DNA of 64,000 nucleotides from an uncultured Pelagibacteraceae bacterium. GTDB taxonomy: Bacteria; Pseudomonadota; Alphaproteobacteria; Pelagibacterales; Pelagibacteraceae. A program made the position numbers and the translations under genes. The notes beneath the pieces were generated by a model. The model worked only from the letters and a program-made list of their open reading frames with translations, was not told the DNA's origin and ran no database searches. Where the stretch lies: the NCBI GenBank assembly GCA_902591025.1, contig CACIZB010000003.1, positions 1 to 64,000 on the forward strand, given 5' to 3'. Position 1 is the stretch's first letter; each line of letters starts with the position of its first letter. This document shows, one piece after another, positions 9,572 through 17,459 of the stretch.

Positions 9572-9868
9572 ATGGACATTAAAAATAAAATAATTGATGA
9601 AATTAAAAAAATTTATGATCCCGAATTACCAGTGAACATATATGAACTTGGTTTAATTTATGATATAAAAGTAAATGGCAGTAAGGCTGAAATTAAGATG
9701 ACATTAACTACACCAAATTGTCCAGTCGCAGAAAGTTTACCTAAAGAAGTAAAAGAGGGTGCTATGCAAGTAGAGGGAATAGAAGATGTAAATCTTGAAT
9801 TAGTCTGGGATCCTCCTTGGAATAAAGATATGATGTCAGATGCAGCAAAATTGGAGTTAAACTTATAA
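9572..9868 (+). CDS. sufT: MIP18/DUF59-family Fe-S maturation protein (SufT-like)
   Basis: A small (~98 residue) MIP18/DUF59 domain protein with the hallmark 'IYDPELPVNIYELGLIYDI' near the N-terminus and Cys in 'TTPNCPVAESLP'. Such proteins help deliver Fe-S clusters to client enzymes. I place the start at the ATG at 9572, two bases after the sufU stop; a TTG two codons earlier is in frame but overlaps sufU. Its stop overlaps the sufA start. The symbol follows common usage for this operon position. Confidence 0.88.
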   Translation: MDIKNKIIDEIKKIYDPELPVNIYELGLIYDIKVNGSKAEIKMTLTTPNCPVAESLPKEVKEGAMQVEGIEDVNLELVWDPPWNKDMMSDAAKLELNL

Positions 9869-10200
9869 TGAACCCTATTATTAAGTTAAGTGACAATGCA
9901 GCTCTAAGAATTAAAGAAATAATGTCCAATGCTGAGAAAAATGCGATTGGTGTTAGAGTTTCTGTTAAATCGGGAGGTTGTGCAGGCATGTCATACGTAA
10001 TGGAATATTCAAAAGAGGTAAATCCAAATGATGAATTAATCGAGGAGAAAGGAGTAAAAGTTTACATTGATTCCGCTGCAGTTATGTATCTTTTGGGAAC
10101 TGAAATGGATTATAAAAAAGAGGATTTTTCGTCATCATTTGTATTCAATAATCCCAATGAAACCGAGCGTTGTGGCTGTGGGGAGTCTTTCAAAGTATAA
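9868..10200 (+). CDS. sufA: A-type Fe-S carrier protein SufA/HesB
   Basis: A-type carrier of 110 residues that moves assembled clusters to apoproteins. The three ligand cysteines are Cys38 in 'SGGCAGMSY' and Cys102/Cys104 in 'ERCGCGESF' at the C-terminus. It is the last gene of the iscR-suf operon. SufA, IscA and ErpA cannot be separated firmly by eye; the operon position supports SufA. Confidence 0.93.
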   Translation: MNPIIKLSDNAALRIKEIMSNAEKNAIGVRVSVKSGGCAGMSYVMEYSKEVNPNDELIEEKGVKVYIDSAAVMYLLGTEMDYKKEDFSSSFVFNNPNETERCGCGESFKV

Positions 10201-10256
10201 TCCCATTTTGAACATATCAGACTTGCAATAAACGCATAGATAGCTAATATCTATTA

Positions 10257-10427
10257 ATGAACGTTTTTGAAATTAAAAATTTGCAAAACAGTGAAGACAG
10301 AAAAGAGAAAAGAAAAACTTTTCTAAGATCTTTTATAAAGTCTGTTGATACTGGAGCAAATGGAACACTTAATTACATTGTTAAAAAGGGTTCTGGCAAA
10401 AATAAAATTGCTAAAACTAAACAATAA
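10257..10427 (+). CDS. Small basic protein of unknown function (56 residues)
   Basis: An ATG-started frame (MNVFEIKNLQ...) of 56 codons, too small for automatic thresholds. It is lysine-rich with a Glu/Arg/Lys helix (about 13-20) and a 'DTGANGTLNYIVKKGSG' tail, with no membrane segment or Cys. It lies 56 bases after sufA on the same strand and ends 3 bases before the convergent glnA stop. An imperfect 7-bp inverted repeat at 10236-10254 sits just before its start. I do not recognise the family; codon use matches neighbours and the packing leaves no other explanation for this interval. Confidence 0.55.
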   Translation: MNVFEIKNLQNSEDRKEKRKTFLRSFIKSVDTGANGTLNYIVKKGSGKNKIAKTKQ

Positions 10428-10430
10428 AAA

Positions 10431-11837
10431 TTAGCAACTGTAATACATCTCAAACTCTATCGGATGAGGTGTGTGCTCAAAATTGTGTATTTCCTCAAAC
10501 TTCAAGGCAATATAAGCATCTATTTGGTCATCAGTAAATACATTACCTTGTTTTAAAAAATCTCTGTCTTTGTCGAGACTTTCCATTGCTTCCCTTAAAG
10601 AACCACAAACAGTTGGAATTTTTTTAACTTCGTCCTCAGATAAAGCATAAAGGTCTTTATCGAATGATTTACCTGGATCAATTTTATTCTTAATTCCATC
10701 TAAACCAGCCATTAACATTGCTGAGAAAGTTAAATATGGATTGCCAGCGGCATCACCAAATCTAATCTCACATCTAGCTGCTTTTTTACTTAAAGTGATA
10801 GGAATTCTACATGAAGCTGATCTATTTCTTGCTGAATAAGCTAATAAAACTGGAGCCTCAAATCCTGGGATTAATCTTTTATAACTATTTGTCGTAGCAT
10901 TTGAAAAAGCATTAATTGCTTTCGCATGTTTTAAAATACCACCTATATAGTGCAATGCCGTATCGGATAGTCCTGCATATTTATCACCAGAAAATAATGC
11001 AGTATCACCTTTCCAAATCGATTGATGAACGTGCATACCTGAACCATTATCACCTTTAACAGGTTTCGGCATAAAAGTAGCAGTTTTGCCAAAAGAATGA
11101 GACACCATATGAACTGCATATTTATAAAGTTGTAAGTTATCTGCTTGATCAACAAGAGTTCCAAAGTACATACCTAGTTCGTGTTGGCTTGGAGCAACTT
11201 CGTGGTGATGTTTTTCTACTTTAATTCCCATGTCTTTCATAGCCTTAAGGTACTCACTTCTCATATCTTGCTCACTATCAACTGGTGGAACAGGAAAATA
11301 ACCTCCTTTAATTCCCGGCCTATGACCCATGTTACCATTTTCATATTCTTTTCCAGTATTGTAAGGACCTTCTTTACTATCAATTTTAAATCCAGTCTCA
11401 TTCATATCATTTTTGAATCTTACATCGTCGAAAACAAAAAATTCTGCTTCAGGACCAAAAAATGCCTTATCACCAATGCCAGAGTCTTTTAAATAAGCCT
11501 CAGCTTTTTTTGCAGTTCCTCTTGGATCCCTCTCATAGGGAGTTTTTTTAATAGCGTCTAAAACATCACAAAATAAATTTAGAGTATTATGAGATGTAAA
11601 AGGATCTACAATTGCTCTATTGGTATCTGGTTTAAGTATCATATCTGACTCATTGATAGCCTTCCAACCTGCAATTGATGATCCATCAAAGAAAATACCT
11701 TCCTTCAACATATCATCGTCTACCATCTTTGCATCCATAGTGACGTGTTGAAGTTTACCTCTTGGATCAGTAAATCTTAGATCCACATACTCGATATTTT
11801 TATCTTTAAGGGTTTTTAATACATTACTAGCACTCAT
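10431..11837 (-). CDS. glnA: Glutamine synthetase type I
   Basis: Condenses ammonium and glutamate to glutamine with ATP. The 468 residues match GSI. The glutamate/metal-site motifs are visible: '[10 protein letters not shown]' (49-58), '[10 protein letters not shown]' (128-137), '[16 protein letters not shown]' (258-273) and '[11 protein letters not shown]'. The adenylylation tyrosine is present exactly at residue 397 ('FDKDLYAL'), so GlnE-type control is chemically possible. An AGGAG ribosome site lies six bases before the ATG. A ~140-base divergent leader separates it from the YbaK gene. Confidence 0.97.
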   Translation of the reverse strand: MSASNVLKTLKDKNIEYVDLRFTDPRGKLQHVTMDAKMVDDDMLKEGIFFDGSSIAGWKAINESDMILKPDTNRAIVDPFTSHNTLNLFCDVLDAIKKTPYERDPRGTAKKAEAYLKDSGIGDKAFFGPEAEFFVFDDVRFKNDMNETGFKIDSKEGPYNTGKEYENGNMGHRPGIKGGYFPVPPVDSEQDMRSEYLKAMKDMGIKVEKHHHEVAPSQHELGMYFGTLVDQADNLQLYKYAVHMVSHSFGKTATFMPKPVKGDNGSGMHVHQSIWKGDTALFSGDKYAGLSDTALHYIGGILKHAKAINAFSNATTNSYKRLIPGFEAPVLLAYSARNRSASCRIPITLSKKAARCEIRFGDAAGNPYLTFSAMLMAGLDGIKNKIDPGKSFDKDLYALSEDEVKKIPTVCGSLREAMESLDKDRDFLKQGNVFTDDQIDAYIALKFEEIHNFEHTPHPIEFEMYYSC

Positions 11838-11977
11838 TTATACTCCTATATAATTCAGATGCATGTGGTACCAAATATATGTTGATAAATATTGCTCTTT
11901 TACTTAATAACACCTATGCATTTTTTTCATAACTGTATATTAAATATAAATAATAAATAACAATTTAAAGTTGAATA

Positions 11978-12457
11978 ATGATTTTATCTGATAAAGAACC
12001 AGTAAAAAGAGCCGAGAAATCACTCAAAAAATTTAATTCAGAAATAAACGTAATTTATCTAAAAAACTCTGCAAGAACTGCCATAGAAGCAGCTTCATCT
12101 TTGGGTTGTGAGGTAGGGGCAATAGTTAAAAGCTTACTTTTTAAAACAGATAACACATATTCACTATTTTTAGTTGCTGGAGATAAAAAAGTTTCACTTA
12201 ACAAAATTAAAAAAACTTTGAATTTAAAAAACGTGTGTATGGCTACAGCTGAAGAAGTTAAAAAGGTTACAGGTTATACAATAGGAGGTGTTTCACCAGT
12301 TGGACATTTAAATAAGATAGATACATTTGTAGATATATCCTTGGAAAGATTCAACGAACTTTATGCTGCTGCAGGCCATCCAAATTGTGTTTTTAAAATC
12401 AACTTTATAAATTTACAAAAAATTACAAATGGACAAACAAAAGATTTAACTGAATGA
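11978..12457 (+). CDS. YbaK/ProX-family aminoacyl-tRNA deacylase-like protein
   Basis: A 159-residue YbaK/EbsC domain protein. Family features visible are 'AASSLGCEVGAIVKSLLFKT' (about 34-53), the catalytic-type lysine in that helix, 'LVAGDKKVSLNKIKK', and the glycine-rich 'TGYTIGGVSPVGH' loop. Relatives hydrolyse mischarged tRNAs (for example Cys-tRNA-Pro). Which mischarged tRNA this one clears is not readable. Its stop overlaps the start of the downstream transporter (ATGA), suggesting cotranscription. Confidence 0.88.
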   Translation: MILSDKEPVKRAEKSLKKFNSEINVIYLKNSARTAIEAASSLGCEVGAIVKSLLFKTDNTYSLFLVAGDKKVSLNKIKKTLNLKNVCMATAEEVKKVTGYTIGGVSPVGHLNKIDTFVDISLERFNELYAAAGHPNCVFKINFINLQKITNGQTKDLTE

Positions 12458-13326
12458 AGCAACCAAATTTACTTGACTACTTTTTGCTTACAATTTTAGC
12501 TTTAATTTGGGCTTCAGCATTTTTTAATATTAAAATTGCAACTTATTCATTTGGTCCAATTACAATTGCTTTTCTTAGAGTTTTTTTTGGAGCAATACCT
12601 GTTTTATTACTTTGTTATTATAAAAAAATTAAAATAGAGGCTTTTTCAAAAGATTGGTATTGGTTCGCGACGATCGGATTTATCAATCTAGTTGCACCTT
12701 TTTTTTTAATTGCTTATGGGGTTAAATCTGTTCAAAGTAATTTAGCAGCTATTTTAATGTCAACAACTCCATTAAGTTCAACTATTCTCGGACATTTTTA
12801 TACAAAAAATGAAAAATTCAATTTTTTAAAAACTATAGGAATTTTAATTGGTTTTTCTGGAATAGTTTACTTATTTTCAGATAATTTATTAATTGATGAA
12901 AATAATTTTAATTCAGCTTTACTTATTTTACTTGGCTCTACTTGTTATGTTGTAGGAGGGGTTTTAACCTTAAAAATAAGTAAAAAAAAAAATGAAAATG
13001 TGACTGGCTCTATTTTAATATGGGCAACTATCATTTTGATTCCCTTAGTAGGTTTTATAGAGCAACCGTGGAATTTGAAACCAAGAATTGACTCAACTAT
13101 TTCAGTGATATATCTAGGATTAGTTTCTACAGGTATCGCATGGTTATTGAGATTTAGAATATTAATTAAAAATGGCTTAATTTTTCAATCTCAAGTTTCT
13201 TATTTAATCCCTATATTTGGCACTATATTAAGTTATATTTTTTTAAAAGAATTGATTACATTTAAAGTATTTATTTCACTAATTGCAGTCGTAATTGGAA
13301 TTTATTTTGTAAAAAAAGCTAGATAA
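12454..13326 (+). CDS. EamA-family drug/metabolite transporter
   Basis: An inner-membrane protein of 290 residues with about ten hydrophobic helices arranged as two EamA repeats (roughly 9-140 and 150-287). The first repeat has the usual 'ALIWASAFFNIKIA' helix; the second ends with a short positively charged tail. DMT/EamA proteins export or import small metabolites; substrate unknown. Translationally coupled to the YbaK gene by a four-base overlap. Confidence 0.88.
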   Translation: MKQPNLLDYFLLTILALIWASAFFNIKIATYSFGPITIAFLRVFFGAIPVLLLCYYKKIKIEAFSKDWYWFATIGFINLVAPFFLIAYGVKSVQSNLAAILMSTTPLSSTILGHFYTKNEKFNFLKTIGILIGFSGIVYLFSDNLLIDENNFNSALLILLGSTCYVVGGVLTLKISKKKNENVTGSILIWATIILIPLVGFIEQPWNLKPRIDSTISVIYLGLVSTGIAWLLRFRILIKNGLIFQSQVSYLIPIFGTILSYIFLKELITFKVFISLIAVVIGIYFVKKAR

Positions 13327-13329
13327 CTG

Positions 13330-14229
13330 CTAATCCAAATTATCTCTAAAGCTAGATGGGTGTCCTAAAATTGCACTGTAAATACCTAAAAATCTATATT
13401 TGTATTTTTCCTTTTCTTTTTTATTAAACATTATGGAATAAAAAAAAATTTTTAATAGTGCCTTAAAAAACTTTCCTATTACTTTTTTTAACGCATGAAA
13501 GTAGCTATAATTTTTTTTGTAAAAATAAAATGTTGACCACATCCAATGCCACTCTTTCAAACGATTGATGCTAGTTTTATAAATTGAGCTCTCTTCAAAT
13601 GAACTTTTAAATCCTAAATGTTTAATTTTAAGTTTTTTTGAAGTGTAAATATTTTCTCCTTTGAGAATTAAAGACTTACATAAATCAAATTCTTCAAAAT
13701 ATAAAAAAAAATTTTCGTCAAATATTTTAGTATTTTTAAATTTTTTTAAATTAATTAACATAGATTGACCTGTTACCCATTCGACTTTTGTAAGATCATC
13801 TATGTTATTTTCCTTAAATTTTTTTATAAACTCTTTATTTTTTTTATCATCAAAAAAACCTGCAGGCATAAACTTATCTTCATCTAAATACTGGCAACCA
13901 ATTACTGAAAAATCATTAGCTTCAATTATAGTTTTAGAAATATTATCAAATAATTTTTCATCACAAATTGTGTCAGGGTTTAAAACTAGTGCGTAGTCTG
14001 TTTTGACTTCACTTAAACCCAAGTTGTTTCCTGATCCGTATCCTAAATTTTTACCAGAACACAAAATTTTTACATTCTCAAATTGTGATAATATTAAATC
14101 TTTATTTTCAAAGTTTTCTGAATTTTCTACAATTATAATTTTTATATTTCTATTGATAGACTTAAGGCAATTTAGAATAATGTCTTTTGGAGTGTGGAAG
14201 GTCACAATTACAACTGAAATATTTTCCAT
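13330..14229 (-). CDS. Glycosyltransferase family 2
   Basis: A 299-residue GT-A glycosyltransferase. It opens with 'ISVVIVTFHT', has the nucleotide-sugar 'SGKNLGYGSGNNLGL' region at about 57-71, and the DxD-type 'LVLNPDT' at about 81-87; 'FDENFFLYFEEFDL' resembles the acceptor-side motif of rhamnosyltransferases. It lacks a membrane segment until a possible amphipathic stretch near 255-270. Likely builds a surface glycan, though it lies outside the main polysaccharide island. Convergent with the transporter gene, 3 bases between stops. Confidence 0.87.
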   Translation of the reverse strand: MENISVVIVTFHTPKDIILNCLKSINRNIKIIIVENSENFENKDLILSQFENVKILCSGKNLGYGSGNNLGLSEVKTDYALVLNPDTICDEKLFDNISKTIIEANDFSVIGCQYLDEDKFMPAGFFDDKKNKEFIKKFKENNIDDLTKVEWVTGQSMLINLKKFKNTKIFDENFFLYFEEFDLCKSLILKGENIYTSKKLKIKHLGFKSSFEESSIYKTSINRLKEWHWMWSTFYFYKKNYSYFHALKKVIGKFFKALLKIFFYSIMFNKKEKEKYKYRFLGIYSAILGHPSSFRDNLD

Positions 14230-14368
14230 CTTAATTTTCTAAGTTTTGAAAGCTAAAATTATTAATGAGTTTTTTTATAAGCACAAGATATAGTATTATT
14301 TCAATCAATAGTAGAAAAATAAGTTTATTTCAAATGGAAACAATCATATTTTTTTAGTTTAATAAGAA

Positions 14369-14566
14369 ATGGCTATTAAAAGGAAAAAAATAGCAACCAA
14401 GAAAAAGACCGCTAAGAGAAAATTAAAGTCGGTCAAAATTTCTAGAAAAAAAATAAAAACGAAAAAAAAAGTTGTGACAAAAAAGTCTGCGACTAAGAAG
14501 CGTTCTAAAATATCTAGAAAAAATAATAAGCTAACAAACATAAATAAAACAAGAGGAGTAAAAAAA
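14369..14566 (+). other. Lys/Arg-rich in-frame leader of the aldehyde dehydrogenase gene
   Basis: From an ATG at 14369 a 66-codon segment runs in frame into the aldehyde dehydrogenase. About half of its residues are Lys or Arg, in KKK/KRK repeats ('[19 protein letters not shown]'), like histone-H1-type or ribosome-associated tails. It ends at a strong AGAGGAG ribosome site (about 14552-14558), eight bases before an internal ATG at 14567. Either the enzyme has a basic extension, or the segment is an upstream coding stretch with reinitiation, or translation starts only at 14567. Sequence alone does not decide. Confidence 0.5.
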
Positions 14567-16111
14567 ATGAGTGCAGAAGCAATGAAAGTGTCATCTGTAT
14601 TGGATACTTCTCATTTGAAAGTAAAATTCCCGTTTAAAGCAAAGTACGGGAACTACATAAATGGTAAGTTTGTAGAACCAAAATCTGGAAAGTATTTTGA
14701 TAATACATCGCCGATTTCAAATGAAGTAATCTGTTCAGTTGCACGATCAAATGAAAAAGACGTAGATGCTGCATTAGATGCAGCTCATGCTGCTTTCCCA
14801 ACATGGGGCAAAACCTCAATTACGGAAAGATCAAACATTCTTCTTAAAATTGCAGATGTCATTGAGAAAAATCTTAATGTATTAGCAACTGCTGAATGTT
14901 TAGATAATGGAAAGCCAATAAGAGAATGTATGGCTGCTGATTTACCATTAGTAATAGATCATTGGAGATATTTTGCTGGGGTAATTAGAGCAGAGGAAGG
15001 TTCAGTTGCTGAGATAAGTAATAGTGAATATTCTTATCACATTCCAGAGCCACTAGGTGTAGTTGGACAAATTATACCGTGGAATTTTCCATTATTAATG
15101 GCAACGTGGAAACTTGCTCCAGCTTTAGCAGCAGGTAATTGTGTAGTGCTAAAACCAGCTGAGCAAACACCAGCATCAATCATGTTACTTATGGAACTAA
15201 TTGGAGATTTGTTACCTCCAGGAGTAGTTAACGTGGTAAGTGGTTTTGGTTTAGAAGCTGGTAAACCATTAGCATCATCAAAAAGAATCAAAAAGATTGC
15301 TTTTACAGGTGAAACAACAACTGGTCGTTTAATAATGCAATATGCATCACAAAACTTAATACCGATCACGTTAGAGCTAGGTGGAAAATCTCCAAACATT
15401 TTCTTTGAGGACGTCATGGCAAAAGATGATGATTTCTTTGATAAATGTCTAGAAGGTTTTGCAATGTTCACGTTAAACCAAGGTGAAGTTTGTACTTGCC
15501 CAAGTAGAGTACTAGTTCAAGAGTCTATCTATGATAAATTTATGGAAAAAGCTATTGCTAGAACAAAAGCTGTTAAGCAAGACAATCCTTTGAAAATGGA
15601 AACAATGATTGGAGCACAAGCATCATTAGAACAAATGGAAAAAATCAAATCTTATCTAGATTTGGGTAAGAAAGAAGGTGCCAAAGTTTTATGTGGTGGA
15701 AATGTTGCAAAAATCAATAGTGGTTTAGAAAAAGGAAACTACATTGAACCAACTATTTTTGAGGGTAAGAACTCAATGCGTATCTTCCAAGAGGAAATTT
15801 TTGGACCAGTTGTATCAGTGACTAAATTTAAAGATGAGGCAGAAGCATTAAAAATTGCTAATGACACACTTTATGGTTTAGGTGCTGGTGTTTGGACTAG
15901 AAATGGAAACATTGCCTACAGAATGGGTAGAGAAATACAAGCTGGTAGAGTTTGGACTAACTGTTACCATGCTTATCCTGCACATGCTGCATTTGGTGGT
16001 TATAAACAATCTGGTATTGGAAGAGAAACTCATAAAATGATGCTTAATCATTACAGACAAGTGAAGAATCTTCACGTGTCTTACAGTGAGAAAAAATTAG
16101 GCTTCTTTTAA
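14567..16111 (+). CDS. NAD(P)-dependent aldehyde dehydrogenase, AldB/ExaC type
   Basis: Oxidises aldehydes (acetaldehyde in studied AldB/ExaC enzymes) to acids. Counting from the ATG at 14567 it has 514 residues. Visible are the cofactor site '[17 protein letters not shown]' (171-187), the general base Glu270 in 'LELGGKSP', and the catalytic Cys309 in '[11 protein letters not shown]', a motif characteristic of AldB/ExaC. The start is chosen for the SD sequence AGGAG at 14554-14558. The downstream DUF779 gene is the usual companion of this subfamily, which supports the assignment. The end 'YSEKKLGFF' is typical of the family. Confidence 0.9.
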   Translation: MSAEAMKVSSVLDTSHLKVKFPFKAKYGNYINGKFVEPKSGKYFDNTSPISNEVICSVARSNEKDVDAALDAAHAAFPTWGKTSITERSNILLKIADVIEKNLNVLATAECLDNGKPIRECMAADLPLVIDHWRYFAGVIRAEEGSVAEISNSEYSYHIPEPLGVVGQIIPWNFPLLMATWKLAPALAAGNCVVLKPAEQTPASIMLLMELIGDLLPPGVVNVVSGFGLEAGKPLASSKRIKKIAFTGETTTGRLIMQYASQNLIPITLELGGKSPNIFFEDVMAKDDDFFDKCLEGFAMFTLNQGEVCTCPSRVLVQESIYDKFMEKAIARTKAVKQDNPLKMETMIGAQASLEQMEKIKSYLDLGKKEGAKVLCGGNVAKINSGLEKGNYIEPTIFEGKNSMRIFQEEIFGPVVSVTKFKDEAEALKIANDTLYGLGAGVWTRNGNIAYRMGREIQAGRVWTNCYHAYPAHAAFGGYKQSGIGRETHKMMLNHYRQVKNLHVSYSEKKLGFF

Positions 16112-16128
16112 AAGACAACTTATATATA

Positions 16129-16161
16129 ATGGCCCGTGAGGAATCACGGGCCATATTTTTT
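16129..16161 (+). terminator. Rho-independent terminator or attenuator between aldB-like gene and DUF779
   Basis: An 11-bp perfect inverted repeat (ATGGCCCGTGA / TCACGGGCCAT) with a GGAA loop, followed by ATTTTTT. It is strikingly GC-rich against its surroundings. It begins 17 bases after the aldehyde dehydrogenase stop and ends immediately before the likely DUF779 start codon at 16162, so it could stop most transcripts and reduce DUF779 expression. Confidence 0.85.
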
Positions 16162-16515
16162 ATGAAAGTAAAAGCAACAGACTCAGCGCTTAAATTAATT
16201 GAAGAGCTTAAAGCTCAACATGGTGAAGAACTCTTATTTCATCAGTCTGGTGGTTGTTGTGATGGGAGTGCTCCTATGTGTTATCCTAGAAACGAATATA
16301 TGGTTGGTAATAGTGATGTAAAACTAGGAGAAATTGGAGGTGTTCCTTTTTATATGAATGATGATCAGTATGAAAAATGGAAACATACTGATTTAACCAT
16401 TGATGCAGTTAAAGGTATTGGTGGAATGTTTTCTTTGGATAATGGCACAGGAAAAAGATTTTTAACGAAATCTGAAATTTGTTTAGTGGTAGATAACGAC
16501 AATAAGAAAAATTAA
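16162..16515 (+). CDS. DUF779 family protein
   Basis: A 117-residue DUF779 protein. It has the family's cysteine-rich stretch 'HQSGGCCDGSAPMCYP' near the N-terminus and 'LGEIGGVPFYMNDDQYEKWK' in the middle, suggesting a metal or redox site, but the function is not established. DUF779 genes are commonly found next to AldB/ExaC aldehyde dehydrogenases, as here. An ATG at 16129 would add 11 codons, but those codons are the arms of the terminator hairpin, so the ATG at 16162 is preferred. Confidence 0.85.
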   Translation: MKVKATDSALKLIEELKAQHGEELLFHQSGGCCDGSAPMCYPRNEYMVGNSDVKLGEIGGVPFYMNDDQYEKWKHTDLTIDAVKGIGGMFSLDNGTGKRFLTKSEICLVVDNDNKKN

Positions 16516-16528
16516 TTTTTTTTAATAA

Positions 16529-16999
16529 ATGTCTGTTTACTTAAGTTCTCAAAAAATTATTAAAGATTGGATTGATTATAATGATCATATGAACGTATCT
16601 TATTATCTTTTGATTTTTGATAAATTTGGTGCAGATACTTTAAATAGCATTTTTAAAATGGGAGAACATTCAGCAAAAACAACAGGTAAAAGTACTATGA
16701 TTGTTGAGTCTAATATTACTTATAATCAAGAACTTAAAGTTGATGATGAAGTTGACATAAATTTAGTTTTTTTTGATCATGATAAAAAAAGGCTTCAATA
16801 TAAAATGGAAATGATACATAAGGAAAAAAAATTTCTTGCATCAACTATTGAGGTACTCGCTTTATATGTTGATCTGAATGATAGAAAAGTTTCAGAATTT
16901 GAAGATGAAAAAGTTGAAATAATGGATGATTATATCAAAAAACATTACTCAAAATTTAATAGTGAGAATCTGAAATTTTCGTCGAAACTTAAAAAATAA
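16529..16999 (+). CDS. Hotdog-fold thioesterase (4HBT type)
   Basis: A 156-residue acyl-CoA thioesterase-like protein with the hotdog-fold signature 'DYNDHMNVSYYLLIFDKFG' (about 17-35), the catalytic Asp being in 'DYNDHM'. The pattern resembles betainyl-CoA thioesterases and the thioesterase-like end of carnitine dehydrogenases, so a link to carnitine/betaine metabolism is possible, but this is inference. Fourteen bases separate it from DUF779. Confidence 0.82.
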   Translation: MSVYLSSQKIIKDWIDYNDHMNVSYYLLIFDKFGADTLNSIFKMGEHSAKTTGKSTMIVESNITYNQELKVDDEVDINLVFFDHDKKRLQYKMEMIHKEKKFLASTIEVLALYVDLNDRKVSEFEDEKVEIMDDYIKKHYSKFNSENLKFSSKLKK

Positions 17000-17002
17000 T
17001 AA

Positions 17003-17032
17003 TATAACTTCCAGTCGCTACTGGAAGTTATA
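17003..17032 (-). terminator. Strong intrinsic terminator between convergent genes
   Basis: A 12-bp perfect stem (TATAACTTCCAG / CTGGAAGTTATA) with a six-base loop. On the minus strand it follows the GYD gene by 8 bases and is followed by TTATTATTTTTT, so it mainly terminates that gene; it may also act on the plus strand thioesterase transcript, where the downstream T-run is poor. Confidence 0.82.
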
Positions 17033-17039
17033 CCAAGAA

Positions 17040-17357
17040 TTATTGACCAGGGGCTTTATAACCTATTTTACTTGCTTTTGTTGTCGCTTTTGTAAAATCT
17101 ATAGCTTCTAGCATAGTTAAATTTTTTACAGCACCAGATGACTCAACTACCAACTTTATTGCGGCAAAGTCATCGAAACTAGGCATTTCAGCAACAACTA
17201 TGAAATCATATGAACCTCTAACTATGTCCATACTATGCATAGTTCCACCCATAGCCTTAGTAAGTTGATCTACTACAGCTTTTCTATCACTTGATGGATC
17301 TTTTAAAAATCCTTGAAAAGCTTTTTCTGTATAATTACCCATTATGTAAGCCTTCAT
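17040..17357 (-). CDS. GYD-domain small protein
   Basis: A 105-residue protein matching the GYD domain: 'MKAYIMGNYTEKAFQGFL' at the start, 'MHSMDIVRGSYDFIVVAEMP' in the middle. The fold is a ferredoxin-like dimeric alpha+beta barrel. No enzymatic role is established. The start at 17357 has a good AAGGAG site; an upstream in-frame start at 17384 would include that site in coding. It is monocistronic and has its own terminator. Confidence 0.85.
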   Translation of the reverse strand: MKAYIMGNYTEKAFQGFLKDPSSDRKAVVDQLTKAMGGTMHSMDIVRGSYDFIVVAEMPSFDDFAAIKLVVESSGAVKNLTMLEAIDFTKATTKASKIGYKAPGQ

Positions 17358-17459
17358 ACTATCTCCTTTTTTTATTACTAGCATACCATCTTAAGAAAAT
17401 TATTTAATGTGTAAAAATTACATAGTAGACACAACCTATAGTAATGTTAGATTAAAATT

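Noticed and set aside
11838..11977. Possible glutamine riboswitch or sigma-54 promoter upstream of glnA
   Set aside because: I could not find the conserved cores of glnA/Downstream-peptide RNAs. The GG...GC pair (in GGTACCACATGC on the minus strand) has a spacing of 8 rather than 10 bases, so it does not fit a -24/-12 promoter.
14262..14354. 30-codon frame upstream of the aldehyde dehydrogenase
   Set aside because: No ribosome site, no similarity and composition typical of AT-rich intergenic DNA.
15037..15471. 144-codon minus-strand frame inside the aldehyde dehydrogenase gene
   Set aside because: Opposite strand of a conserved coding region; composition is that of a reversed frame.
16129..16161. 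DUF779 start at 16129 with 11 extra residues
   Set aside because: Those codons form a perfect terminator stem; the ATG at 16162 directly after it gives the normal family N-terminus.
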